The notes beneath the pieces were generated by a model. The model was not told where the DNA came from. It did not search any database and worked only from the letters and a program-made list of their open reading frames with translations. From Mycoavidus sp. HKI (lineage in GTDB: Bacteria > Pseudomonadota > Gammaproteobacteria > Burkholderiales > Burkholderiaceae), in NCBI RefSeq assembly GCF_020023735.2, contig NZ_CP076444.2, positions 1,255,501 through 1,319,500 on the forward strand: DNA of 64,000 bases, given 5' to 3'. The position numbers were made by a program, and so were the translations under genes. Of the stretch, positions 18,025 to 30,740 are shown piece by piece (position 1 is the first letter of the stretch; the number at the start of each line of letters is the position of its first letter).

Positions 18025-18549
18025 TCATCCCTCTTCCGCTACTATAACTAGAGCAGCGGCATTCACCACCGCTGCAATTCTACCTACATCACGCAACTGC
18101 GTTGTGCTCATGCCTTCTTTAACCAGCGTATCAAAGTGCGCTTTGACGCAAAAGTGGCATTGACCAATAATCGATGCGGCTAATGCATACATTTCAAAAC
18201 GCCGCTTATCCACGCCGCCATGCTGCGCGTAAGCATTCATTCGCAATCCTGCTGGCTGCCCTTTTAGCTCGGCATCACCGGCCATTTCCAAATACGGATA
18301 CCAGGTATTGTTCATGCCCATCAATGCCGCAGCGGTTAATGCGCCATTTTGTTCTTCAGTAGATAATTGGCCCGCACGTTTGATGATGTCGACGAGTTTG
18401 CCGCTTTTTGCGGCAAATGCGGCCGCTAATGCGACGCCAATCGCGTCATTGCCTTCTAGCGAAGAGCGCGCGATCGTCCCATCAATATTTAAGCGAATGT
18501 CCTTCGCGTAGTCGGGAATTAAATCCTTGATTGCATTTAAGAATTCCAT
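18025..18549 (-). CDS. ahpD: Alkyl hydroperoxide reductase AhpD
   Basis: This 174-residue carboxymuconolactone-decarboxylase-fold disulfide reductase recycles AhpC. The active-site signature is GQCHFCVKAHFD (Cys131, Cys134, His138), and length matches the family. It follows ahpC on the same strand, but a strong terminator separates the two, so it is transcribed only by read-through or from its own promoter. Confidence 0.93.
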   Translation of the reverse strand: MEFLNAIKDLIPDYAKDIRLNIDGTIARSSLEGNDAIGVALAAAFAAKSGKLVDIIKRAGQLSTEEQNGALTAAALMGMNNTWYPYLEMAGDAELKGQPAGLRMNAYAQHGGVDKRRFEMYALAASIIGQCHFCVKAHFDTLVKEGMSTTQLRDVGRIAAVVNAAALVIVAEEG

Positions 18550-18570
18550 TGGGGGTCCCTATGCGTGGTT

Positions 18571-18600
18571 AAAAAAAGCCCGTTGATGCGGGCTTTTTTT
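18571..18600 (-). terminator. Strong intrinsic terminator between ahpC and ahpD
   Basis: A perfect inverted repeat, AAAAAAAGCCCG-TTGATG-CGGGCTTTTTTT, lies 12 bp after ahpC and 22 bp before ahpD. Its A and T tracts make it able to stop transcription on both strands. It would limit ahpD expression relative to ahpC. Confidence 0.9.
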
Positions 18601-18611
18601 GTAAGTTCACG

Positions 18612-19160
18612 TTACAGCGTTGCGCCACCGACTGCCCGATTGCATGGACACAGTTCATCGGTTTGCAGACCATCCAAAATACGCAGGATTTCTTGTGGAT
18701 TGCGACCCACATTGAGATTGTTGACCGAAACATGCTGAATCACATTGTCTGGATCCACAATAAACGTCGCACGCAGTGCTACGCCGGCCTCGTGGTCACG
18801 AATCCCAAGTTGGTCAATCAACTCTCCCCGGACATCACCAAACGCGTAGTGGTTAAGTTTATCCAGATCTTTGTGCTCCCGACGCCAAGCCAGTTTAACA
18901 AATTCGTTGTCGCTGCTGCCACCGAGTAAGATCGCGTCACGATCGGCAAAGTCCTTCGTCAGTTTGCCAAACTCGACAATCTCAGTCGGGCAGACGAAGG
19001 TGAAGTCTTTCGGGTAGAAGTAAATGATTTTCCATTTGCCCGGAAAGGATTGCTCAGTGATATTTTCAAATGCCGATTGCCCATTCTCTTCATGATGGTT
19101 GAAACCAGGCTTCGCGGCCGCGACGGTAAAGGCTTCTAGTGTGTCACCAACGGTTTTCAT
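18612..19160 (-). CDS. ahpC: Peroxiredoxin AhpC
   Basis: This 182-residue 2-Cys peroxiredoxin reduces hydrogen peroxide and organic peroxides. The peroxidatic cysteine is in FTFVCPTE (Cys57), and the resolving region is ELCPCN near the C-terminus (Cys171/Cys173). It resembles the AhpC type paired with AhpD instead of AhpF, which agrees with the neighbour. The start is preceded by AGGA-type sequence. The 230 bp upstream hold no gene; I looked for a full OxyR site and found only a poor half-match. Confidence 0.95.
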   Translation of the reverse strand: MKTVGDTLEAFTVAAAKPGFNHHEENGQSAFENITEQSFPGKWKIIYFYPKDFTFVCPTEIVEFGKLTKDFADRDAILLGGSSDNEFVKLAWRREHKDLDKLNHYAFGDVRGELIDQLGIRDHEAGVALRATFIVDPDNVIQHVSVNNLNVGRNPQEILRILDGLQTDELCPCNRAVGGATL

Positions 19161-19392
19161 ATAAGGACTCCTGTGCGTGTGTTAGAAATAAATTGGAACT
19201 TAAAATGTAGCAAGCAACTAGGTAAAAGTTTAAACCTATTAATTATAAAGTCCAATAGAATTTAACTAATATTCTAAGTGATTTTAGCAATCAGAGGGGA
19301 ATTCCACGGGGCTTGCGCGGCGGCGGTGAATTCAATCCAGCACTCCCCTGCCTCAGCTAGCGCTAATAAACGCCGCGATAAAAATCAGTCGT

Positions 19393-20403
19393 TTATTGAT
19401 TTGCAATCAGCCGCTCAGGCGCTAATATGCCTTCGATTAAACGCGCCGTCCCTAAAAATTGAGAGGTCTCGCCATAGACCCGCACCAGCGCCGTGTTGAG
19501 CGCTTCAGGTAGCGTGATGGGAGCTGACTCCAGTTCTACTTCAGCGGGCAAGCGTAAGCGTTGTCCTTGCTTAAAACGGTGCGTTAGATCGGCCGCCAGG
19601 CGCACAGCTGGGTAGGTTGAAAGTAAGGTGTCAGCGGGCTGCAAACACGCTAGACGCGCCGTATGAGAAGCGCTTGAAAGCACATCCAGCGTCACCGCAT
19701 CGGTGAGTTGCAATGAGCCTACCCCGGTCCGGCGGAGCGCGCTTAGATACGCCCCGCACCCGAGTGCTTCGCCAATGTCTTGCGCAAGCACGCGTATATA
19801 CGTTCCCTTACTACACTGCACGCGAATCCGCATTGTGCCTGTTGCGATCGGCATTGCGTCTGCTGCGATCGGTAATGGACTTATTTGAGCGGATGCAGGT
19901 AGCATACAATCGATCAATTCTAGCGCCTCAATCGTCACTGGACGCGCGTCACGCTCAAGCGTGATGCCTGCACGCGCATATTCATACAGTGGCTTGCCAT
20001 CTCGCTTAAGCGCTGAATACATTGGCGGCACTTGCCATATTTCGCCTCGAAAGCGGGCTAGCACATCATGTACTGCTTGCAGTTCGCAGTGGACTGGTCG
20101 GGTCTGCACTATTTCGCCTTCGGCATCCGCCGTGGTCGTACAGACGCCGAGTACGAGCGTGGCTTCATAGAGCTTAGTTGCGTTCAGTAGATCGCTGGAG
20201 AATTTTGTGGCCTCGCCAAAACAGAGTGGCAAAAGGCCAGAAGCGAGCGGGTCAAGCGTGCCAGTGTGTCCGGCTTTTTTCGCCAAAAGCAGCCGCTTAG
20301 CGCGAATTAACGCTTCATTGCTAGAAAGGCCGAGAGGCTTATCAAGCAGGAGTACGCCATCCAGCGCATGCCGGGCAGGCTTGGTAGATTGAGCATTCGC
20401 CAT
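19393..20403 (-). CDS. truB: tRNA pseudouridine-55 synthase TruB
   Basis: The enzyme isomerises U55 in the T loop of elongator tRNAs. It has 336 residues and begins with the family motif GVLLLDKPLGLSSNEAL. The catalytic Asp is in AGHTGTLDPLASG (Asp51). Conserved KLYEATLVLG, RFRGEIWQVPPMYSALK and GTYIRVLAQDIG follow. It is the last gene of the rimP-nusA-infB-rbfA-truB operon. Confidence 0.96.
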   Translation of the reverse strand: MANAQSTKPARHALDGVLLLDKPLGLSSNEALIRAKRLLLAKKAGHTGTLDPLASGLLPLCFGEATKFSSDLLNATKLYEATLVLGVCTTTADAEGEIVQTRPVHCELQAVHDVLARFRGEIWQVPPMYSALKRDGKPLYEYARAGITLERDARPVTIEALELIDCMLPASAQISPLPIAADAMPIATGTMRIRVQCSKGTYIRVLAQDIGEALGCGAYLSALRRTGVGSLQLTDAVTLDVLSSASHTARLACLQPADTLLSTYPAVRLAADLTHRFKQGQRLRLPAEVELESAPITLPEALNTALVRVYGETSQFLGTARLIEGILAPERLIANQ

Positions 20404-20450
20404 AACTGTATGGAATTTATAGCGTCGTCAGCTGACTATCATGCGGCGCG

Positions 20451-20819
20451 TTAATCCTTCGCGCGCACTGTATTTGCTTCATCAATTAAACGTGACATCT
20501 CCGCGGCTTTTTCAAGCGTCTCATCAAAGAGGAAATGGAGCGTGGGCACCGTATGGATATGCAAGCGCTTAAACAGCAGATTACGCAAATGCCCGGCGGC
20601 ATGGTTTAACGCTGTACCCGAGGTTTTCGGGTCCCCTGAGAGCGTAGTAAACCACACTTTGGCATGAGCATAATCAGGCGTAAGCTCCACGCTTTGCAGC
20701 GTGACAAAGCCAATGCGAGGATCTTTCACTTCACCGCGCATGATCATTTCAGACAAATCACGTTGGATTTGATCTGCGATGCGCGTGATGCGCTCAGGGT
20801 TAGTCCGTTTTTTAGGCAT
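20451..20819 (-). CDS. rbfA: Ribosome-binding factor A
   Basis: This 122-residue KH-type protein assists maturation of the 30S subunit at low temperature. Typical segments are [37 protein letters not shown] and a C-terminal [13 protein letters not shown]. The ATG at 20817-20819 ([11 protein letters not shown]) is preferred to a TTG two codons upstream. It lies between infB and truB in the usual operon. Confidence 0.94.
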   Translation of the reverse strand: MPKKRTNPERITRIADQIQRDLSEMIMRGEVKDPRIGFVTLQSVELTPDYAHAKVWFTTLSGDPKTSGTALNHAAGHLRNLLFKRLHIHTVPTLHFLFDETLEKAAEMSRLIDEANTVRAKD

Positions 20820-20833
20820 AGTCAATACAGCTT

Positions 20834-23824
20834 TTATAGTGTCCGTGCGACTTCCGTAATCTCAAAGGCTTCAAGTTGATCGCCTTCAAGGATATCGTTA
20901 AAGTTCTTAACGGACATACCGCATTCAAAGCCAGCCTTCACTTCACGCACATCGTCTTTGAAACGCTTAAGTGACTCAAGCTCACCGGTATGGATCACCA
21001 CATTGTTGCGTAATACACGTACCTGAGACGAGCGTTTAACCCACCCTTCGAGCACCATGCAACCAGCAACCGCACCCATCTTAGGCACACGAAATACCTG
21101 CCGCACATCGACCAGACCAGAAATCACTTCTTTTTTCTCTGGCGCAAGCATGCCTGACATGGCCGCTTTCATTTCGTCGACGGCATCGTAAATGATATTG
21201 TAGTAGCGAATATCAATACCGTTGGCTTCGGCAAGTTTACGCGCTTGAGCATCAGCACGCGTATTAAAGCCGATCACCACCGCTTTAGAGGCAGTCGCCA
21301 GGTTTACATCCGACTCACTAATGCCGCCCACGGCTGCATGCACAACTTGTACCCGCACTTCGTTGGTGGACAGTTTTGTCAGCGTGTGCGTTAGTGCTTC
21401 TTGCGAACCTTGCACATCTGCTTTGATGATCAAGGACAGGTTTTGGACCTCACCTTCAGCCATTTGATCAAACATATTTTCAAGCTTCGCAGCTTGCTGT
21501 TTGGCTAGCTTAACATCACGGAATTTACCTTGACGAAAGAGTGCAATCTCACGTGCTTTACGTTCATCTGGCAAGACGATTACTTCTTCGCCAGCGCGCG
21601 GCACTTCGGATAGCCCTTGAATTTCAACCGGAATGGAAGGGCCTGCTTGCGCCGTTGGCTTACCATTTTCGTCCAGCATAGCGCGCACACGGCCATAAGC
21701 CGCGCCCACGAGCACAATATCGCCACCTTTTAAGGTACCTGATTGCACTAAAATCGTTGCTACCGGTCCGCGCCCTTTATCCAAGCGTGCTTCAATCACT
21801 AAACCCTTAGCCAAGGCTGTGACGGGTGCAGTTAATTCAAGTACTTCCGCCTGCAGTAAAATTTGCTCAAGCAATTCATCAATACCCTCTCCCGTTTTAG
21901 CGGAAACACGCATAAACGGAGCGTCGCCACCGTATTCTTCGGGAACTACACTTTGGGCGACCAACTCTTGCTTGACACGTTCTTCATTCGCGCCAGGTTT
22001 GTCGATTTTATTGATCGCGACCACAATCGGCACATTGCCTGCTTTAGCATGAGCAATTGCTTCTTTGGTTTGTGGCATCACGCCATCATCGGCCGCTACG
22101 ACCAACACGACGATATCCGTAGCCTTCGCGCCGCGTGCGCGCATGGCGGTGAAGGCCTCATGGCCAGGCGTATCAAGGAAGGTAATAACCCCGCGTGGCG
22201 TTTCAACATGATAGGCGCCAATGTGCTGGGTAATGCCTCCTGCCTCGCCGGAGGCGACTTTAGCTCGGCGAATATAATCAAGCAGTGAGGTTTTACCGTG
22301 ATCCACATGGCCCATGACCGTCACGACCGGCGGCCGTGGCAATCTCTCCGCATCATATGAATCGCCTTCTAACAACAATGCTTCTGGATCATCAAGCTTA
22401 GCCGCTAGCGCATTATGGCCCAACTCTTCAACCACGATCATTGCTGTTTCTTGATCCAGCACTTGGTTGATGGTCACCATCTGGCCTAGCTTCATCATGA
22501 CTTTAATCACTTCAGAAGCCTTCACGGACATCTTATGCGCAAGTTCTGCCGCGGTAATGGTCTCAGGCACATGAACTTCGCGCACAATAGGCTCTGGCGC
22601 TTGAAAAGACGTACGGTCATCATGATGATGCTTGCGCCCGCCTTTAGGGCCTCCGCGCCAGCCACGGTCGACACCGCCGCTCGCATCACCTCGAGTTTTG
22701 ATGCCACGGCGCTTGGCCGCATCGTCTTGCCAACTCGATGTTTTGGTCGGTTTCTTTTTATCCGTGGTCGCGGTGACACTGACTGGTTTTTTAACTTCTT
22801 TTTTGACCGCTGTTGCACCTGCTGGTTTTGCAGGTTTATGCAAGGTCCCTTTGGCAGCCACCGCTGCCGGCGGCGGTGGCGGCGCTACCACTGGCTTGGG
22901 TTCAACCGCGCGCATTGCTTTACGCGGCGTGCTCATCATTTCTCGAATGGCAAGTGCCTCTGCCTCAGCAGCAGCGCGCCGGCGTTGGATTTCCGCTTCA
23001 TCAACGGGCGCTTTTGCGACCATTTCATGTGCGCTAGCGCTGGCTTTTCTAACTACATAGCGCTGCCCAGTCCGCACGACAGTTGCTTGCCCAGTTTGCG
23101 GTTTTTGCTCCGCGACTTGCGGTTTTTGCTCTGTGACTTGCGGCTTTTTCTCTGTGAGTGGCGCCTGCTGAGTCGATTGGCTCAGTACCTCTGCCGAGGG
23201 CTGCGGCGAAGTCTCAGTTGGCACTACTGCTGCTTGAGTTACCGCGGCAGCTTGTACAGCAGCGGCTTGTTTAGCAGCAGCTTGTTTGGCAGCCTCCTCT
23301 TCGACACGACGGCGCTCAGCTTCGGCGGCTTCCTCGCGAAGCTTGCGCTCAGCTTCTTCCTGTGCAAGCTGTGCTTGGCGTTCCTGCTGTTCCTGCGCCT
23401 GACGAGCGAATAGTTCAGCCTGCTGGCGCGCTTCATCCTCACGGCGGCGCTCCAACTCTGCTTCATTCACTTCGTTGGGCTCGGCCACTGGGGGCTCGCT
23501 AACACGGGTCTCGCTAACATTTTCGTCACGTTTAACAAAGACACGCTTTTTCCGCACTTCGACTTGAATGGTACGAGCTTTACCCGTAGCGTCAGATTGT
23601 CTAATTTCCGATACTTGTTTACGAGTCAGCGTAATTTTGCGTTTTTCCGCATCATCCGCACCATGGGCGCGGCGCAAATGCTCCAACAGACGGGCCTTAT
23701 CGGCCTCCGACAGCGAATCATCCGTGCTTTTTTTATCAACGCCCGCTGCGCGTAATTGCTCTAGCAACACACCAGCAGGCATTTTAAGCTCCGCGGCAAA
23801 TTGAGCTACATTATTGCTCGCCAT
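20834..23824 (-). CDS. infB: Translation initiation factor IF-2
   Basis: This 996-residue GTPase brings initiator tRNA to the 30S subunit. It has an N-terminal IF2N fold ([19 protein letters not shown]) and a long Ala/Glu/Lys/Gln linker with short repeats ([19 protein letters not shown]). A second IF2N segment is near residue 420. The G domain has [22 protein letters not shown] and AINKIDKPG, followed by the C1-C2 domains. It is directly downstream of nusA in the operon. Confidence 0.97.
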   Translation of the reverse strand: MASNNVAQFAAELKMPAGVLLEQLRAAGVDKKSTDDSLSEADKARLLEHLRRAHGADDAEKRKITLTRKQVSEIRQSDATGKARTIQVEVRKKRVFVKRDENVSETRVSEPPVAEPNEVNEAELERRREDEARQQAELFARQAQEQQERQAQLAQEEAERKLREEAAEAERRRVEEEAAKQAAAKQAAAVQAAAVTQAAVVPTETSPQPSAEVLSQSTQQAPLTEKKPQVTEQKPQVAEQKPQTGQATVVRTGQRYVVRKASASAHEMVAKAPVDEAEIQRRRAAAEAEALAIREMMSTPRKAMRAVEPKPVVAPPPPPAAVAAKGTLHKPAKPAGATAVKKEVKKPVSVTATTDKKKPTKTSSWQDDAAKRRGIKTRGDASGGVDRGWRGGPKGGRKHHHDDRTSFQAPEPIVREVHVPETITAAELAHKMSVKASEVIKVMMKLGQMVTINQVLDQETAMIVVEELGHNALAAKLDDPEALLLEGDSYDAERLPRPPVVTVMGHVDHGKTSLLDYIRRAKVASGEAGGITQHIGAYHVETPRGVITFLDTPGHEAFTAMRARGAKATDIVVLVVAADDGVMPQTKEAIAHAKAGNVPIVVAINKIDKPGANEERVKQELVAQSVVPEEYGGDAPFMRVSAKTGEGIDELLEQILLQAEVLELTAPVTALAKGLVIEARLDKGRGPVATILVQSGTLKGGDIVLVGAAYGRVRAMLDENGKPTAQAGPSIPVEIQGLSEVPRAGEEVIVLPDERKAREIALFRQGKFRDVKLAKQQAAKLENMFDQMAEGEVQNLSLIIKADVQGSQEALTHTLTKLSTNEVRVQVVHAAVGGISESDVNLATASKAVVIGFNTRADAQARKLAEANGIDIRYYNIIYDAVDEMKAAMSGMLAPEKKEVISGLVDVRQVFRVPKMGAVAGCMVLEGWVKRSSQVRVLRNNVVIHTGELESLKRFKDDVREVKAGFECGMSVKNFNDILEGDQLEAFEITEVARTL

Positions 23825-23915
23825 TCATTCCTCATTAATTTCTATTTCCCGCCTAAAACAGGCTCTTTCATGCTATTGCTTGGGCATAGCCCAAGCGCAC
23901 ATCAACTCGCTACGC

Positions 23916-25391
23916 TTATTCGAACCAGTGTTCGCGTGCTTTCATGATTAAAGCTTTCGCAAGTTCTTCATCCATTGCAGCGATCTCAATGAGCTCGCTG
24001 GTATCCAATTCCGCTAATTCATCACGCGTTTGGATCTGGTGCGCAGCCAGTTTTGAAAGCAAGTCGGGATTCATGCCTTCAAGCGTTTTCAAATCAAGGG
24101 CGATATTTTCAACTTCCTCTTCGTTTGCAATCGCCATAGTCAACAATGCATTACGTCCCCGGTTACGCAACTCATGTACCGTAGCTTCATCCAATGCCTC
24201 AATTTCAAGCATTTCGTTCAGCGGTACATAAGCCACTTCTTCGAGGCTCGCAAAGCCTTCATCCAGTAAAATGTCAGCGACTTCTTCATCGACATCTAAA
24301 CGGGCCATAAATAAATCACGCAAACCTGAACGTTCCTGCGCTTGCTTGTCAGCCGACTCGTCTGGCGTCATGATATTGATTTGCCAACCGGTAAGCTCAC
24401 TGGCTAAACGCACGTTCTGCCCACTACGACCAATTGCAACCGCCAATTCAGCATCGTCTACAACCACATCCATTGCATGTTTTTCTTCATCCACCATGAT
24501 CGACTGCACGACCGCTGGCGCCAAGGCATTAATGACAAATTGGGCTGGCTCTTCCGACCAAAGTACGATATCGATATTTTCGCCGCCAAGTTCATTGCGG
24601 ACGGCTTGCACTCGCGAGCCACGAATGCCAACGCACGTGCCAATCGGGTCGATTCTTTTATCATAGGCAACCACCGCGATTTTTGCACGTGTGCCTGGAT
24701 CGCGCGCTGCCGATTTAATTTCAAGCAAACCTTGCTCGATCTCAGGCACTTCGATATCAAATAATTTCATCAGAAATTCTGGCGCTGTGCGCGAGAGTTC
24801 GATCTGCGGGCCGCGGGCGGTACGGTCAACCTTAAGCAGCCAAGCCCGGACGCGATCACCGACTCGGAGATTATCCCGTGGAATCAGTTGATCACGACGC
24901 AACACCCCTTCAACACGCCCTGACTCAACAATCAAGTTGCCTTTATCAAGCCGCTTGATAGTACCGGTCATGATGACTTCGCCGCGCTCCAGAAAATCAT
25001 TCAGGATCTGCTCGCGCTCGGCATCGCGAATCCTTTGTAGGATGACTTGTTTAGCTGCTTGCGCGCCAATCCGGCCAAAGCCAATCGATTCAACCAACTC
25101 TTCAAGATAATCGTCGACTTCGATATCCGGGATTTGCTCAAGTGCCTCAAACAACAGAACCTGTTTGTCGGGTTCTTGCAAGCCCGCCTCATCCGGCACC
25201 ACCAGCCAACGACGAAAAGATTCATGAGACCCATTGCTACGGTTAATGGCCACCCGAATCTCTACATCTTCATTGTAAAGCTTCTTGGTGGCTGAAGCGA
25301 GGGCCGCCTCAAGCGCGACAAAGACAACCTCTTTACTCACGTTTTTTTCGCGGGCGAGCGCATCTACCAGCATCAATACTTCGCGACTCAT
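23916..25391 (-). CDS. nusA: Transcription termination/antitermination factor NusA
   Basis: This 491-residue RNA-polymerase-binding elongation factor has an N-terminal domain starting [19 protein letters not shown]. An S1 domain is near 135-200 ([20 protein letters not shown]). Two KH domains follow, with [19 protein letters not shown] and [18 protein letters not shown]. Two acidic AR repeats close the protein (last one ending [12 protein letters not shown]), as in gamma- and betaproteobacteria. It is preceded by rimP and followed by infB. Confidence 0.97.
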   Translation of the reverse strand: MSREVLMLVDALAREKNVSKEVVFVALEAALASATKKLYNEDVEIRVAINRSNGSHESFRRWLVVPDEAGLQEPDKQVLLFEALEQIPDIEVDDYLEELVESIGFGRIGAQAAKQVILQRIRDAEREQILNDFLERGEVIMTGTIKRLDKGNLIVESGRVEGVLRRDQLIPRDNLRVGDRVRAWLLKVDRTARGPQIELSRTAPEFLMKLFDIEVPEIEQGLLEIKSAARDPGTRAKIAVVAYDKRIDPIGTCVGIRGSRVQAVRNELGGENIDIVLWSEEPAQFVINALAPAVVQSIMVDEEKHAMDVVVDDAELAVAIGRSGQNVRLASELTGWQINIMTPDESADKQAQERSGLRDLFMARLDVDEEVADILLDEGFASLEEVAYVPLNEMLEIEALDEATVHELRNRGRNALLTMAIANEEEVENIALDLKTLEGMNPDLLSKLAAHQIQTRDELAELDTSELIEIAAMDEELAKALIMKAREHWFE

Positions 25392-25404
25392 TGCTTTATA
25401 GCTC

Positions 25405-25839
25405 CTAAAATTCTATTTGCGGCACAAGGCGAGCCTTATCAAGGTCAGCTAAGGTAAAATCTAGTACCGTTAACCCTTCTTTGCCTTCAAATTGCAACTT
25501 CATGGTTTCACCTTGAGGTTGCTGCAAAATACCTCGGTATTGCTTACGGCCATCCAGCGTTCTTTTCAGTGTGACGACTGCCTCACTGCCCGCAAAACGC
25601 TCAAAATCAGCCAATTTTTTTAGTGGCCGATCTAATCCTGGCGAGGACACTTCAAGGCGCTCATAATCCACATTCTCAACCGTCAGCACATGCTGCAGTT
25701 GGTGGCTCACTTTTGCACAATCCTCAATCTTAATACCCGCTGCTTGATCAATAAAGACACGCAACACACCACGCGCGCCATACTCAATATCAACCAGTTC
25801 ATAACCCAGTCCATTGACTGTAGTTTCTATCAGTTGCAC
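25405..25839 (-). CDS. rimP: Ribosome maturation factor RimP
   Basis: This 144-residue factor is needed for 30S assembly. The best start is the GTG complementary to 25837-25839 because GGAG lies 7 bases upstream and the protein then begins with the family pattern (V/M)[17 protein letters not shown] longer frame to 25911 has no ribosome site. [20 protein letters not shown] is the conserved core. It is the first gene of the nusA-infB operon. Confidence 0.93.
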   Translation of the reverse strand: MQLIETTVNGLGYELVDIEYGARGVLRVFIDQAAGIKIEDCAKVSHQLQHVLTVENVDYERLEVSSPGLDRPLKKLADFERFAGSEAVVTLKRTLDGRKQYRGILQQPQGETMKLQFEGKEGLTVLDFTLADLDKARLVPQIEF

Positions 25840-25909
25840 GTATTGACTCCACCCAAAGCTGCCTGAAAAATGGCTTAAGCGGCCTTTGCAGCGACACTGA
25901 TCTGCTGCC

Positions 25910-25935
25910 AAAAAAAAATGGGCTCAATGCCCATC
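25910..25935 (-). terminator. Intrinsic terminator/attenuator in the rimP leader
   Basis: On the minus strand the hairpin ATGGGC-ATTGA-GCCCAT is followed by a run of about nine T residues. It lies about 70 nt before the rimP start. There is no gene just upstream on that strand, so it may act as a leader attenuator of the rimP-nusA-infB operon, or end a transcript from further upstream. Confidence 0.7.
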
Positions 25936-28178
<2,243 letters not shown>

Positions 28179-28278
28179 GCGACATAAAGCGTAATTATTG
28201 AAAACACGGCGAGCGGACAGAGTGCCGCTCGCACGCTTGCCAGCCATCCCTCTTATCAGCCGGAATGCACGTTGTCCT

Positions 28279-29142
28279 TTAGTGCTCGTATTTACGGCTA
28301 AGAAAAAACACACTACCTATAGTAAGCACTACTCCAGCTGTCTGAACCGCACTCAGCGTTTCATCCAGAAACACCCATGACAGTAAAAGTGCGATTACCG
28401 GAACGAAGTAAAGCATCACGCCGGCGATGTGTACTTCCACCCATTTAAGCGAGTACAAATAAAGAATGAAGGCCAGAAAATACTGCATGGTTCCCGATGC
28501 AATAACCAGCAGAACGGCCCCCTTCGGCAGACGCAGGCTTGCTCCGGAAAAAAACAGGAACACCGGAGCCAGAATGGCCGCATACGTCAGCTGGCCGGTG
28601 AGCAGTTGAAGGGGATTCATTGACTTAACCAGCCTGGATGAAATCACCACACAGAACGCGGCTGACAGTACACCGGCGAAAATCAGCAGATACCCGGAAA
28701 AACTTCCTCTAGGATTACCGGTTTCTGGGAATACAACCAAGAGGCTCCCCGCAAGAGCACCGACAAGCAGCAGAATAAACGTTCCCGCTGACTTAACTTT
28801 CACCTTCAGTATCAGCACGGAAAGTATCAGGATCATGGCTGATTCAAGGGAGAAAATCACCGATGCCGCACCGGCCGGAACCTTCTCAAGCCCGTACAGG
28901 GTCAAAATATAGGCCAGAAAGGGTTCAAAGATACCTGTGGCATACGCCCAGAGCGCTGGACGGTTCAGCGTCAGGCGGTTCCTGCTAATCAGCAGCACAG
29001 CCCAGGAGAACAGTGTCGCTGAGAGGATTTGGAAGAAGAATAGTGTTCCGGCATCCATCTGCTCCAAGCCAGCTTTGCTCAGGACTATGGAGGCACCCCA
29101 GCAGAATGCGGCCAGGAAGGCAAGGAGAAAACCTTTTGTCAT
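28279..29142 (-). CDS. EamA/DMT-family membrane transporter
   Basis: This 287-residue integral membrane protein has ten hydrophobic segments arranged as two five-helix EamA repeats. It begins MTKGFLLAFLAAFCWGASIV and ends with AGVVLTIGSVFFLSRKYEH. Conserved pieces are AAFCWGASIVLSKAGL and LEKVPAGAASVIFSLES. The family exports amino acids or other metabolites; the substrate is unknown. Its ATG overlaps the stop of a 70-residue ORF (ATGA), so translation is probably coupled. Codon usage and context suggest the small cassette was acquired. Confidence 0.85.
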   Translation of the reverse strand: MTKGFLLAFLAAFCWGASIVLSKAGLEQMDAGTLFFFQILSATLFSWAVLLISRNRLTLNRPALWAYATGIFEPFLAYILTLYGLEKVPAGAASVIFSLESAMILILSVLILKVKVKSAGTFILLLVGALAGSLLVVFPETGNPRGSFSGYLLIFAGVLSAAFCVVISSRLVKSMNPLQLLTGQLTYAAILAPVFLFFSGASLRLPKGAVLLVIASGTMQYFLAFILYLYSLKWVEVHIAGVMLYFVPVIALLLSWVFLDETLSAVQTAGVVLTIGSVFFLSRKYEH

Positions 29143-29351
29143 ATGGCCTTCTCTTTCACATAATAGGCACTGTCTTCGTTGGCAGCCGGGCAGCCGGCAC
29201 GGTTAACTTTTTTGAGGTGGTGCCAGGTTGTTGAAATCTTCCTGTGATGCGCGATACCGCCGCGTCCAACTGACTGTTCGGTCATTGTTCTGATAGCATC
29301 CAGCGCCTGGGATGCGTTATCGTATATTTTTTTATTCAGCGCGAGCCTCAT
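29139..29351 (-). CDS. Small hypothetical protein coupled to the EamA transporter
   Basis: This 70-residue protein begins MRLALNKKIYDNASQALDAI and ends SAYYVKEKAI. I do not recognise it. Its start overlaps the stop of a 27-codon ORF, and its stop overlaps the EamA start, both as ATGA, which is good evidence that all are translated from one mRNA. A longer reading to 29447 would use a TTG located inside the ribosome site of the upstream ORF. Confidence 0.6.
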   Translation of the reverse strand: MRLALNKKIYDNASQALDAIRTMTEQSVGRGGIAHHRKISTTWHHLKKVNRAGCPAANEDSAYYVKEKAI

Positions 29352-29431
29352 AAAATGACCTGGGGCATTGACGGCGTCTGTGAAAAATTGACTGAGTATC
29401 GAGTTGGAATAGAGGTAGTGGGCACATACAT
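29348..29431 (-). CDS. 27-residue leader ORF of the transporter operon
   Basis: A strong AAAGGAG box is followed at 7-base spacing by ATG and 27 codons (MYVPTTSIPTRYSVNFSQTP and seven more residues). The TGA overlaps the ATG of the next gene. The peptide may be a translational leader or the remnant of a longer gene. It is not recognisable. Confidence 0.5.
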   Translation of the reverse strand: MYVPTTSIPTRYSVNFSQTPSMPQVIL

Positions 29432-29451
29432 AAGACTCTCCTTTCAAAGAG

Positions 29452-29968
29452 AATTAAACAGTCCATCTTAATAATACACACCAAGATCGATATATTAAAG
29501 AAAGATATGTAACTCCCAAGGTCCCCTGCGTTATTCACCGACTGGTGCGATCCGCAGTCATACAATTGAGTTACGCGTCCCCACTGGATGCCAAACGGGC
29601 AATTGCGCAATATCTAGGCCGGGCGTTGGCGACACTTCCGGCGGACCAACTCGTACTCATCACAGCATGGACGCCGCACGATAGTGAATACCGTACGCGA
29701 CGACCGGGGTTTAATTCCTGAATTGAGGTTTCGAGATGTGATGTTTTTAAACTCTGGTGACTTTGAACATCATGCAAAACAACGCTGGGCTAAGCTATAC
29801 GATGATACAGTGGCTGGCCCGTGCAACCTTCAAAAACTGACAGCCATCACAACGCGCAGGATCGATAAACACATGCGCCAAACAAACTCCGCAGGCGATT
29901 TTGCAAAAAATAAAAAGAATTTACTTGCGTAAACTAGAACAGTTTGCTATAGTTCTGTTCTTACCGGA
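29452..29968. other. Gene-poor stretch before tRNA-Met, possible coding debris
   Basis: No convincing gene. A plus-strand frame ending at 29721 reads LDAKRAIAQYLGRALATLPA then DQLVLITAWTPHDSEYRT and looks like coding sequence without a start. An 82-codon frame over 29684-29932 is unsupported. The last 30 bases before 29969 should contain the tRNA promoter. Confidence 0.35.
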
Positions 29969-30045
<77 letters not shown>

Positions 30046-30093
30046 ACTTAGCATTGCCTGTGTCTTACAGGCAATCGCATCAAATGCTTGATT

Positions 30094-30636
30094 TTACCTA
30101 GTTGCCCTCACCGTCAAAATAGTTCCATCCGTCAGCTTGATTGTTTTAGATCCGCCATTCGTTGGCAATGTAAAGCGCACAATCTGGTGATGCATGCGGT
30201 CTTTCGGACAGCGCACTTTCTGGCCACTTTTCTTTGTCTCAATATAAGTCCCCTGAGGCGCGTGCGCCCGAAAACCTAATTGAATCGTGGCAACGCCGTC
30301 GTGACCCACAATTGGAGCCAGTCGCACTTTGGTCTGCCGCAGCATTGCATGCTCGCTATCGCGTGGCATATTTTCCCAGTTCGAGCATTGCCGGTCAATC
30401 GGCACGGCCCCTGTAGGCGGCACCGTTTTCCAAGTAAAATCATCGACTTCACCTGAAGCAATCAGGCGCGTTTCTTGTGAATTGCCATACAGCTTGGAGA
30501 CGACTTTGACGGTGTAATGAATCGGCGCATCAAGCGATTTTGGCATTTGGCCTAACGCCAACCTACTGGTGCCGACTAAAGCCAGGACTGAGAACATGGA
30601 TACAACTTTGACTGCTGTCGTTATCTGGTATTTCAT
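30094..30636 (-). CDS. Secreted hypothetical protein, DUF6013-like
   Basis: This 180-residue protein has a signal peptide (hydrophobic VVSMFSVLALVGTSRLALG, cleavage near ALGQ). The mature part begins MPKSLDAPIHYTVKVVSKLY, then GNSQETRLIASGEVDDFTWK, and contains two cysteines likely to pair (RQCSNWEN and KVRCPKDR). The pattern matches a Burkholderia-group periplasmic family I recall as DUF6013; no function is known. It stands alone next to tRNA-fMet. Confidence 0.7.
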   Translation of the reverse strand: MKYQITTAVKVVSMFSVLALVGTSRLALGQMPKSLDAPIHYTVKVVSKLYGNSQETRLIASGEVDDFTWKTVPPTGAVPIDRQCSNWENMPRDSEHAMLRQTKVRLAPIVGHDGVATIQLGFRAHAPQGTYIETKKSGQKVRCPKDRMHHQIVRFTLPTNGGSKTIKLTDGTILTVRATR

Positions 30637-30740
30637 CTGCCGCTCCTGCTATTTTTATGACCTGTTTTAATTACCTTGCGCCTTGTCAAAATACGGCTTC
30701 CAGGATGATCAGCAGCGTCTCCTAAACACCCACCACGCAT

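Noticed and set aside
19218..19270. Possible OxyR binding site upstream of ahpC
   Set aside because: Only one ATAG-N7-CTA half fits and the spacing to the next CTAT is wrong; too weak to annotate.
22535..23413. 292-codon plus-strand frame opposite infB
   Set aside because: It is the antisense of the IF-2 linker repeats; no start signal or domain.
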